The notes under the pieces are model-generated. The model ran no database searches. It saw nothing but the letters and a program-made list of their open reading frames with translations, and was not told the origin of the DNA. This document shows positions 1 through 5,444 of a DNA stretch of 8,727 nucleotides, one piece after another. The first letter of the stretch is position 1, and each line of letters opens with the position of its first letter. The position numbers were made by a program, and so were the translations under genes. The stretch is from an uncultured Clostridium sp. (lineage in GTDB: Bacteria > Bacillota_A > Clostridia > Lachnospirales > Lachnospiraceae): assembly GCA_945836785.1 (NCBI GenBank), contig CAMAMD010000051.1, positions 1 to 8,727 of the forward strand, read 5' to 3'.

Positions 1-630
1 TTGAAAGCAAATATGCAGGCGGCAACACAGAATGCACAAAACGTAATTAATATTGTGGATGCCAATAATTCCAATTTACAGGATATTTCAGACAATCAGA
101 TCAGTGAGCTTAATCGCAAGATGGCTGAGATTGAGGATAGCTCTGCAAGAATCGGGGAATGCCTGGAGATGATTAACAATATTAATGCACAGACGAATCT
201 TCTTGCACTGAATGCGTCGATTGAGGCTGCACGTGCCGGCGAAGCCGGAAAAGGTTTTGCGGTCGTGGCAAATGAAATCAGAGAGTTGTCAAATAATACT
301 GCAGACACCAGCGAGATTATCAATAATATGATAGCCAGAAATAACAATGCCGTAAAAGAGGGTATGCAGATTATGAGCAATACAGTGAATGTTCTGAGAC
401 AGAATCTGGATGGATTTGTAGCGGCAAGAAACGAGATTAGCAACGTGGTTGATGTGATAGAGCAGCAGGAGGATTATATCGAGAGGATATCCGAATCTGT
501 CGTAGAGATAGAGGAGATCGTCAAGAATAATACAGAGATATCAAAGGTGAACTCGGCAACTGCGGAGCAGATGACAGAGCAGACAGAACTCCTGAATCAG
601 CAGATCAATAACTTTAATCTGTCAAAATAA
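1..630 (+). CDS. Methyl-accepting chemotaxis protein, C-terminal signalling domain (5' partial)
   Basis: This is the cytoplasmic end of a chemoreceptor that would form trimers of dimers and control the CheA kinase through CheW. The reading frame is open to the first base of the window, so the true start, sensor domain, membrane segments and any HAMP domain lie upstream; the TTG at base 1 is probably internal. The visible 209 residues are a long coiled coil. Residues 58-95 carry the highly conserved hairpin tip, with [20 protein letters not shown] followed by [15 protein letters not shown], which is diagnostic for the MCP signal domain. The returning helix (about 100-205) is rich in Asn, Glu, Gln and Ile/Val heptads and ends in FNLSK. 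No CheR-docking pentapeptide such as NWETF is present at the C terminus. The family assignment is very safe; the ligand cannot be told. Confidence 0.96.
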   Translation: MKANMQAATQNAQNVINIVDANNSNLQDISDNQISELNRKMAEIEDSSARIGECLEMINNINAQTNLLALNASIEAARAGEAGKGFAVVANEIRELSNNTADTSEIINNMIARNNNAVKEGMQIMSNTVNVLRQNLDGFVAARNEISNVVDVIEQQEDYIERISESVVEIEEIVKNNTEISKVNSATAEQMTEQTELLNQQINNFNLSK

Positions 631-653
631 CAATATATGCATTATGAATATAG

Positions 654-684
654 CAAAAGCCGGATGAGACTTATCCGGCTTTTG
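654..684. terminator. Bidirectional intrinsic terminator between the MCP gene and the yitT-like gene
   Basis: Arms 655-665 (AAAAGCCGGAT) and 673-683 (ATCCGGCTTTT) are perfectly complementary around a 7-nt loop, and C654/G684 adds another pair. The stem has a GC-rich core, with A's on the left and T's on the right, so it can stop transcription in both directions. It lies 24 bp after the MCP stop and 11 bp after the minus-strand yitT stop, so it serves both convergent genes. Confidence 0.9.
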
Positions 685-694
685 TTGCATTCAG

Positions 695-1573
695 TTAATC
701 ATTTGGGATGTTGTGAAATCTGCCAGATAGTTCCTCTGTCTTTACAATATTAATAAAAGCATGAGGATCAATGGAGCGAATCAAAGGAATTAACTGGCGT
801 TTTGCTTCTGTGTTGATAACAGAATAGATCATTGTTTTCTCTTTTTCTTCGTAGCAGCCGATGCCCTGAAACAGTGTTGCATCGTGGTTGGTTGTTTCCC
901 GAATCGTACGGTATATCAGTTCTGCTTTGTCTGAGATAATAAAAAGTGTCTCTTTTTTATAGCGCTTGTATAGCATTTGGATGACCTGTGTGCTGCAAAA
1001 CTGGTATATGATGGAATACAATGCAATTGACCAGCCAAACAGAGCCCCTGCAATTGTGAGCATGATGACATTTCCGAGCAGAATATAATTCCATGCATCA
1101 ATCCCTTTTTGTTGAGCCAGATAGATACTGATAAAATCAGTACCGCCTGTTGTCGTTCCGACATTCAGACACAGACAGATCGCAAATCCGTTGATAATAC
1201 CTCCAAAGACGCTGATGAGAAGAATATCTTCAGTAAATACATAGCTTGGAAGGATATCGACAAAGATACTGGACAGTAAGATTGTCAGGATGGAATAGAG
1301 TGTAAATTTTCTTCCTATGTATTTAAAACCTATGTAAATCGGAATAAGGTTTAAAATCACGTTAAACAGTGTATACGGAATCTTAATATGCACGAATTGG
1401 ATTCCAATTTCCTGCAGTAACAGGGAGACACCGGAGAATCCGCCGGGCAGCAGACCGGCTGTCTTTGCAAAACAACACAGATTCCATGCATATAAAATCG
1501 ATGCAAATACAACAACGATAACACGGAAAATTTGATAAAATTGTGGATGCTTTGATTCGATTGTCTGGAACAT
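695..1573 (-). CDS. YitT-family membrane protein (YitT_membrane repeats plus DUF2179)
   Basis: This is a 292-residue integral membrane protein of the YitT family, whose transported substrate or biochemical role is not established. Residues 1-200 hold about six hydrophobic segments (roughly 15-35, 47-60, 66-85, 92-110, 117-138, 163-198). They contain the family signatures GLLPGGFSGVS (40-50) and GTTTGGTDFIS (139-149), the two related half-repeats. Residues 205-288 form the soluble C-terminal DUF2179 domain, with FIISD, ATLFQGIGCYEEKEKT and DPHAFINIVKTEELSGRF. Length and domain order are those of full-length members. The ATG at 1573 is preceded by a strong AGGAGGT (1583-1589) with 9-nt spacing. 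The gene converges with the MCP gene and diverges from the AGCS symporter. Lachnospiraceae genomes usually carry several yitT paralogues, so no specific symbol is given. Confidence 0.94.
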   Translation of the reverse strand: MFQTIESKHPQFYQIFRVIVVVFASILYAWNLCCFAKTAGLLPGGFSGVSLLLQEIGIQFVHIKIPYTLFNVILNLIPIYIGFKYIGRKFTLYSILTILLSSIFVDILPSYVFTEDILLISVFGGIINGFAICLCLNVGTTTGGTDFISIYLAQQKGIDAWNYILLGNVIMLTIAGALFGWSIALYSIIYQFCSTQVIQMLYKRYKKETLFIISDKAELIYRTIRETTNHDATLFQGIGCYEEKEKTMIYSVINTEAKRQLIPLIRSIDPHAFINIVKTEELSGRFHNIPND

Positions 1574-1627
1574 AATACAGATACCTCCTGTTAAGTGTTA
1601 CAGCTATGTAATAAGTTTCATCTATAA

Positions 1628-1658
1628 TGTATATTACTTTGTGCACTGAAATTGTCAA
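1628..1658 (-). promoter_or_regulatory. Candidate sigma-A promoter of the yitT-like gene
   Basis: On the minus strand a perfect TTGACA -35 lies at 1658-1653. Two -10 candidates overlap: TAATAT (1636-1631, 16-bp spacer) and TATACA (1633-1628, 19-bp spacer). Either gives a leader of about 50 nt before the start at 1573. The -35 is convincing; the exact -10 is not resolved. Confidence 0.6.
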
Positions 1659-1697
1659 GCATGATTAAGATACGATTTCATCTAATAAAATAAAAGG

Positions 1698-1716
1698 AAA
1701 GGAAATATATTCCTTT
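1698..1716. repeat. 7-bp-arm inverted repeat upstream of the AGCS symporter gene
   Basis: AAAGGAA (1698-1704) and TTCCTTT (1710-1716) are perfect inverted copies around ATATA. The site lies about 80 bp before the symporter start and about 125 bp before the yitT start. It could be a regulator operator. It has no T-run that would make it a good terminator, and it is AT-rich enough that chance is a real possibility. Confidence 0.4.
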
Positions 1717-1749
1717 AAATTTTTGAGGATATATGTTAATATAGTTAAG

Positions 1750-1768
1750 TTGATTTTGAAAAAATCGA
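1750..1768. repeat. Small hairpin or operator immediately upstream of the AGCS symporter RBS, overlapping a TGTCGA motif
   Basis: The segment 1750-1768 folds as TTGATTTT / AAAATCGA around a GAA loop, with one G-T wobble. It ends 16 nt before the AAAGGAG ribosome binding site (1785-1791). On the minus strand, bases 1770-1764 read TGTCGAT, a 6/7 match to the Spo0A box core TGTCGAA. No convincing -35/-10 pair was found for the symporter in 1670-1785, so its promoter is left uncalled. Confidence 0.35.
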
Positions 1769-1797
1769 CATAAAATAAAGTTACAAAGGAGTTAGGT

Positions 1798-3228
1798 ATG
1801 TGGAAAGCAATTAATGATGCCTTGACGGCAATTGATGATTTTGTCTGGGGGCCGCCTTTGATGGTGCTTATTCTGGTGGGAGGTATTCTTCTTACAGTCA
1901 GACTTGGACTGCTTCAGATCAGAAAACTGCCTCTGGCACTCAAATGGATGGTGAAGAACGAGAACCATGGAGAGGGAGAGGTCACTTCTTTTGGTGCACT
2001 GTGTACGGCACTCTCGGCAACGATAGGTACAGGTAATATCGTAGGTGTTGCGACAGCAATATGTGCCGGAGGTCCGGGTGCACTTTTCTGGATGCTTGTG
2101 GCCGCTTTTTTTGGAATGGCTACAAAATATGCAGAAGGCTTGCTTGCAGTAAAATATCGTGTGGTTGATAAGGATAATCATGCACTTGGAGGCCCATTTT
2201 ATTATATCGAGAAAGGCATGGGTGAGAAATGGAAATGGCTCGCAAAAATTTTTGCATTTTTCGGAATCTGTGTTGGGTTATTTGGAATCGGTACATTTTC
2301 ACAGGTGAATGGTATCGCGTCGGCGATCAATTCTTTCTTTGATCCAGATCAGAAGTGGACTGTTGAAATCCCTGGCATAGGCGTGTATTCGTGGACTGTT
2401 GTAGTTGCATCGCTTATCCTGAGTGTGTGCGTTGCATTGGTGCTTATTGGAGGAATTAAACGAATTGCCAGTGTGTCTCAGATAATCGTACCATTTATGG
2501 CGATTGCATATGTACTGGTTTCTGTTATTCTTCTTGTTGTCAATTATAGAGCAATTCCTGATGCGGTTGTCACGATTGTAAAGGGCGCGTTTAATCCGTC
2601 TGCGGTAACGGGCGGTGTTGTTGGTACTATGATCGTTGCGATGCAGAAGGGTGTTGCAAGAGGTATCTTCTCAAATGAGGCAGGTCTTGGTTCTGCGCCG
2701 ATTGCTGCAGCGGCAGCTAAGACCAAAGAACCTGTACGCCAGGGACTTGTATCTATGACGGGTACTTTTATTGATACAATTGTAATATGTACGATGACAG
2801 GACTTTCTATCGTAATCACGGGAGCATGGAAACAACCTGGTTTAGAGGGAGTTGGTGTTACTACATATGCATTTAAGAACGGCCTTCCGTTCCCGGAGAC
2901 TGCTTCTGCGTGTCTGCTTATGTTATGTCTCGTTTTTTTTGCGTTTACTACGATTCTTGGATGGGATTATTATTCCGAGCGATGTCTGGAATATCTGACA
3001 GGAGGAAAAAAGAAACCGATTCTTGTCTATAGATGGCTGTATATCATAGCTGTCTTTATAGGACCATACATGACGGTTTCTGCTGTATGGACGATTGCAG
3101 ATATCTTTAATGGACTTATGGCAATACCTAATATGATTGCGTTGTTTGCATTGAGTGGAGTGGTTGCAAAGGAGACCAGGGATTTCTTTGAGAGAAGAAA
3201 GAATGGTATGGGTATAAACGAAGAATAA
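1798..3228 (+). CDS. Sodium:alanine/glycine symporter (AGCS family)
   Basis: This is a 476-residue polytopic inner-membrane transporter that would import alanine and/or glycine with Na+ (or H+). AGCS signatures occur in order: ATIGTGNIVGVATAI and AGGPGALFWM at about 75-99, TKYAEGLLAVKYR at 109-121, GGPFYYIEKGMG at 131-142, GIFSNEAGLGSAPIAAAAA near 288-306, FIDTIVICTMTGLSI after it, GWDYYSERCLEYLTG in the C-terminal third, and VWTIADIFNGLMAIPNMIAL near 430-449. Ten or eleven hydrophobic segments are visible. The length is usual for the family. The ATG has a clear AAAGGAG (1785-1791) at 6-nt spacing. The gene is monocistronic: it diverges from yitT and ends in a strong terminator shared with the convergent XRE-S24 gene. 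Members are called AlsT, DagA or AgcS; substrate preference between alanine and glycine cannot be read here. No glycine riboswitch precedes it. Confidence 0.96.
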   Translation: MWKAINDALTAIDDFVWGPPLMVLILVGGILLTVRLGLLQIRKLPLALKWMVKNENHGEGEVTSFGALCTALSATIGTGNIVGVATAICAGGPGALFWMLVAAFFGMATKYAEGLLAVKYRVVDKDNHALGGPFYYIEKGMGEKWKWLAKIFAFFGICVGLFGIGTFSQVNGIASAINSFFDPDQKWTVEIPGIGVYSWTVVVASLILSVCVALVLIGGIKRIASVSQIIVPFMAIAYVLVSVILLVVNYRAIPDAVVTIVKGAFNPSAVTGGVVGTMIVAMQKGVARGIFSNEAGLGSAPIAAAAAKTKEPVRQGLVSMTGTFIDTIVICTMTGLSIVITGAWKQPGLEGVGVTTYAFKNGLPFPETASACLLMLCLVFFAFTTILGWDYYSERCLEYLTGGKKKPILVYRWLYIIAVFIGPYMTVSAVWTIADIFNGLMAIPNMIALFALSGVVAKETRDFFERRKNGMGINEE

Positions 3229-3237
3229 AAATTTAAA

Positions 3238-3290
3238 TATAAAACAGAAGCGACTGTCATGCCAAACATAACAGTCGCTTCTGTTTTATA
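3238..3290. terminator. Strong bidirectional terminator with a 20-bp perfect stem
   Basis: Bases 3238-3257 and 3271-3290 are perfectly complementary over 20 bp, around a 13-nt loop (3258-3270). The core CAGAAGCGACTGT is flanked by A's on the left and TTTTATA on the right, so it works for the symporter on the plus strand and for the XRE-S24 gene on the minus strand. It starts 10 nt after the symporter stop and ends 18 nt from the minus-strand stop. Confidence 0.92.
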
Positions 3291-3307
3291 TTCTTACCAG
3301 TGAAGGA

Positions 3308-4096
3308 TTATCTGGTCCCCCAGCTTCCGTCGGGATTTAAAAAACCGACAATATAACCGACCTTGTCATCAATGTCATTTTCAGAAACAACAAAATCATC
3401 ATTCAAAAGTGCAACATATTTGTAATGCTTTTTTCCGTCTTTAATATAGGAACGTTTTTCAACCAGATATATTTTGCCGTTATGTGTAACGACACATCGT
3501 TCTCCGTTCAACCCCTCTCTGTCAGCCGCAACCAGTATAATATCACCAGGAGCATAGTAAGGCATATAGTGTTCACAGGGAACTTTTACACCCAGATATA
3601 TTTTTGACTTCAAACTATCTGGCAGACTATCGACTTCCATTGGAACAATGACATTCGTGGTGAGCAAATTACCACGATTGCATTCCGGTTTCAGGACAGA
3701 GATTCTTTTAATTCTATTATCCTTTGATTCATATATTTTCTTCTGATGCCGTATAAAATATCTGACCAGATATAATGCATGTTCCGGAAGATTTCTGCAT
3801 ATAGACATAGATTCTCTTGTTATCGGATTGATGGTTTCAGCTCCGACGAGTTCATCAATACTTACATCAAGTGTTTTTGCCAGTTTTACGACAGTGGATA
3901 GTTTAATATCTTTTGGATTTCCGTAAAGAATCGAATTAAGAGTTGAAAACGGAATATCTGCTTCTTCGGAAATTTCCTTAATGGTTATGTCTTTTTCATT
4001 TACATACAAAAACAGATTTTGTCTGAATGCGTTCATGTAGTTATTTTGGTCTGACGTTAATTTGCTCGAAATTAATTTTAATTTTTCTTGATGCAT
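3308..4096 (-). CDS. XRE-family regulator with a degenerate S24/LexA-like C-terminal domain
   Basis: This 262-residue protein is a predicted cytoplasmic DNA-binding regulator. Residues 23-85 are an XRE/Cro-CI helix-turn-helix: ITIKEISEEADIPFSTLNSIL (37-57) is the DNA-reading part and TVVKLAKTLDVSIDELVG closes it. A charged linker (about 100-145) follows. Residues 165-255 resemble the S24 peptidase fold of LexA and CI, with GVKVPCEHYMPYYAPGDIILVA where GDSMEPxxxxGD is expected, then NGERCVVTHNGKIYLVEKR and VGYIVGF. The catalytic serine position holds His176 (or a neighbouring Glu/Tyr), while the general-base lysine is kept as Lys214. RecA-stimulated self-cleavage is therefore unlikely, and the domain may serve dimerisation or ligand sensing. 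The ATG at 4096 has AGGAGG (4103-4108) at 6-nt spacing. It is transcribed away from the spo0A-like gene and shares its control region. Confidence 0.88.
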   Translation of the reverse strand: MHQEKLKLISSKLTSDQNNYMNAFRQNLFLYVNEKDITIKEISEEADIPFSTLNSILYGNPKDIKLSTVVKLAKTLDVSIDELVGAETINPITRESMSICRNLPEHALYLVRYFIRHQKKIYESKDNRIKRISVLKPECNRGNLLTTNVIVPMEVDSLPDSLKSKIYLGVKVPCEHYMPYYAPGDIILVAADREGLNGERCVVTHNGKIYLVEKRSYIKDGKKHYKYVALLNDDFVVSENDIDDKVGYIVGFLNPDGSWGTR

Positions 4097-4162
4097 AATG
4101 TTCCTCCTCTCAAAATAATCGTATAAAATGAAAAAGTCTTGTTTAATACTTCGGGTTCCGAT

Positions 4163-4193
4163 TTGAGAAATGTGAATGTAAAATATTTCTCAA
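4163..4193. promoter_or_regulatory. 9-bp-arm inverted repeat downstream of the XRE-S24 promoter (candidate operator or leader hairpin)
   Basis: TTGAGAAAT (4163-4171) and ATTTCTCAA (4185-4193) are perfect inverted copies with a 13-nt spacer. The centre-to-centre distance is 22 bp, about two helical turns, which suits two half-sites bound by a dimeric or tetrameric XRE protein. The repeat sits right after the -10 of the minus-strand promoter, covering the expected transcription start, where a bound protein would block initiation. Autoregulation by the XRE-S24 protein is the simplest inference. Confidence 0.5.
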
Positions 4194-4202
4194 TGAAATT
4201 TG

Positions 4203-4231
4203 ATTTTACTACTATAATAAACGATTGTCAA
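4203..4231 (-). promoter_or_regulatory. Sigma-A promoter of the XRE-S24 gene
   Basis: On the minus strand, TTGACA (4231-4226) and TAAAAT (4208-4203) are separated by exactly 17 bp: a perfect -35 and a 5/6 -10. Transcription would start near 4196, leaving a leader of about 100 nt before the ATG at 4096. On the plus strand a TATAAT at 4213-4218 lies inside the spacer and could be a -10 for the divergent spo0A-like gene, but no good -35 accompanies it. Confidence 0.75.
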
Positions 4232-4241
4232 TTATATGTGG

Positions 4242-4285
4242 AATAAATCGAATAATGTAAATAAATCGAATAATGTAAATAAATC
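4242..4285. repeat. 18-bp tandem repeat (2.4 copies) upstream of the spo0A-like gene
   Basis: The unit AATAAATCGAATAATGTA occurs exactly at 4242-4259 and 4260-4277, followed by the first 8 bases again (4278-4285). The copies are identical, which suggests either recent duplication or selection as a binding array. Each full unit contains ATCGAAT, which shares TCGAA with the Spo0A box TGTCGAA. The array ends 44 bp before the spo0A-like start, in its promoter or leader region. Confidence 0.85.
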
Positions 4286-4317
4286 ATACCTGGTTAGTTG
4301 GAACAATTAAGATGAAA

Positions 4318-4324
4318 AGAGGAG
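4318..4324 (+). promoter_or_regulatory. Ribosome binding site that decides the spo0A-like start
   Basis: AGAGGAG at 4318-4324 stands 5 nt before the ATG at 4330 and 8 nt before the ATG at 4333. It lies inside the longer frame that opens with the ATG at 4312, and that upstream ATG has no comparable site. Translation therefore most likely begins at 4330 or 4333. Confidence 0.75.
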
Positions 4325-4329
4325 AGATT

Positions 4330-5118
4330 ATGATGGAACATAAGATTCGGGTTGTGATTGCAGATTCATCTTGCAAAACAATGTCTAAACAATTAGAGAA
4401 TCGATGCCGCGAGATTCAGGTTCAAAATGTGACTGATAACGGAAGTGAGGTTTATAGTATGGTTTGTGAGAATAAACCGGATGTTTTACTTATAGATGTT
4501 TTTATAGCAAATGTGGATGGGTTGGAGGTTGTAGAACAGATTAGAGCAAATGAGGATCTGAACAAAACCAGAATTATTTTCCTTACGACTGTGGATGCAC
4601 CGAGGATTATCAGCATGGCATTTAATCTTGGAGCCGACTATTATATCATGAAACCGTGTAATCTGGATGTTTTAAGTAAAAGAATTTTACAGATTGCAGA
4701 TATGGCTGACGAGAAAGATGAAATGGGATATGTGGAGAAGTATGATGCAAGATACGATATGAATACGATAGAAAGTGATGTTACAAAGATAATCAGGGAG
4801 ATCGGAATTCCGGCACATATTAAAGGATATCAATACATAAGAGAGGCAATTATAATGTCTGTCAATGATATGAATATGCTGAATTTTATTACAAAACTTT
4901 TATACCCGAGTATTGCAAAAAAATATAAAACAACATCAAGCAGTGTGGAGCGTGCAATCAGGCATGCGATAGAGGTTGCATGGATGAGAGGGAAGATCGA
5001 TGTTCTTGAAGAGATGTTTGGGTACACTGTGAGTGCAGGAAAAGGAAAACCTACAAATTCAGAGTTTATTGCTATGATAGCGGATAAGCTCAGAATTGCA
5101 TATAAAATGCACGCATAA
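4330..5118 (+). CDS. spo0A: Spo0A-type sporulation response regulator
   Basis: This is a DNA-binding response regulator of the Spo0A family, which in Bacilli and Clostridia is activated by phosphorylation and binds TGTCGAA boxes to start sporulation and other stationary-phase programmes. From 4330 the protein has 262 residues. Residues 4-125 are the receiver: phospho-acceptor Asp56 in DVLLIDV, Thr86/87 and Lys108 in YIMKP are present. The acidic pair is ADS (Asp12, Ser13) rather than ADD, and the usual Pro after the phospho-site is Asn61. Residues 150-257 are the Spo0A C-terminal domain, strongly conserved: [53 protein letters not shown] and [16 protein letters not shown]. The start at 4330 is chosen from the RBS at 4318-4324 and places the aspartate at the same position as in Bacillus subtilis Spo0A. 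The usual clostridial neighbour spoIVB is absent; a divergent XRE-S24 gene takes that side. It could be a second Spo0A paralogue. Confidence 0.92.
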   Translation: MMEHKIRVVIADSSCKTMSKQLENRCREIQVQNVTDNGSEVYSMVCENKPDVLLIDVFIANVDGLEVVEQIRANEDLNKTRIIFLTTVDAPRIISMAFNLGADYYIMKPCNLDVLSKRILQIADMADEKDEMGYVEKYDARYDMNTIESDVTKIIREIGIPAHIKGYQYIREAIIMSVNDMNMLNFITKLLYPSIAKKYKTTSSSVERAIRHAIEVAWMRGKIDVLEEMFGYTVSAGKGKPTNSEFIAMIADKLRIAYKMHA

Positions 5119-5152
5119 AAATGTTTCTACCTTTCAAAACAAAGATAGATTG

Positions 5153-5414
5153 TCATATTAAGATGGAGCTGCCGCACGAAGGTCATATAGCAGGGATATA
5201 CGTATAATGGAGGAAAAACGTTTGTGAACGCCGGTACTTAGCGAGATAGAAAATCGTGCCAGCTCTGCAATACACAAAGTGTAAAGTGCAGAGCTGGCAC
5301 GATTTTATGTCGAGCTTAGTACCGCTGCGTGAGCAACGAGCGAGAGCGGGTTTTCCGAATTATACGTATATCCCTGCTATATGACCTTCGTGCGGCAGCT
5401 CCATCTTAACATGA
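5153..5414. repeat. Giant nested palindrome (about 262 bp, 51-bp perfect outer arms)
   Basis: This fills most of the 326-bp gap between two convergent genes; no coding frame is visible in it. Bases 5158-5208 and 5359-5409 are perfectly complementary over 51 bp, beginning TTAAGATGGAGCTGCCGC and ending in CCATCTTAA. After one mismatch the arms gain 4 more pairs outside (5153-5156 with 5411-5414). Inward, GGAAAA (5212-5217) pairs with TTTTCC (5351-5356). An asymmetric stretch follows (5218-5231 against 5325-5350, the right side about 12 nt longer). A second stem then runs in one register, 5232-5269 with 5287-5324, with only four non-pairing positions and one wobble; its innermost 20 bp are perfect. 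The tip is TACAC-AAA-GTGTA (5271-5283). RNA from either strand would form a hairpin of about 100 bp. Possibilities are a foldback/MITE-like element, a two-way terminator or a structured RNA. GATAG occurs just outside or at both edges (5144-5148, 5413-5417), a weak target-duplication candidate. Confidence 0.93.
5250..5306. terminator. Inner 20-bp stem of the palindrome, terminator-like in both directions
   Basis: AAAATCGTGCCAGCTCTGCA (5250-5269) pairs perfectly with 5287-5306. It has a GC-rich core, flanking A's on the left and TTTTAT on the right, and a 17-nt loop containing its own 5-bp mini-stem. It would be an effective intrinsic terminator for the spo0A-like gene (stop at 5118) and, on the other strand, for the racemase gene (stop at 5445). 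A further T-rich stretch (5419-5439) follows the whole palindrome on the plus strand and offers a second stop point. Confidence 0.6.
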
Positions 5415-5444
5415 TAGTTATTTTCGTTTTTTGTATTTTAGCAT

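Noticed and set aside
1590..1797. Possible glycine riboswitch ahead of the AGCS symporter
   Set aside because: Such riboswitches are common before AGCS genes, but this stretch is very AT-rich and shows none of the conserved purine-rich paired helices or tandem aptamer pattern.
4242..4285. CRISPR-like array
   Set aside because: The 18-bp units are directly adjacent without spacers, there are fewer than three copies, and no cas genes are nearby.
4312..4329. Upstream ATG as the start of the spo0A-like gene
   Set aside because: No ribosome binding site precedes it, whereas AGAGGAG at 4318-4324 serves the ATG at 4330, and the shorter product places the phospho-acceptor at residue 56 as in B. subtilis Spo0A.
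5308..5314. TGTCGAG inside the palindrome as a Spo0A box
   Set aside because: It is a single 6/7 match within an internal loop of the hairpin between convergent gene ends, with no promoter to regulate. Chance is more likely.
5153..5414. Retron msr-msd, integron attC or insertion sequence as explanation of the palindrome
   Set aside because: No reverse transcriptase, integrase or transposase frame is present in or beside it, and the element is too short to encode one. Only a non-autonomous element or a structural role remains possible.
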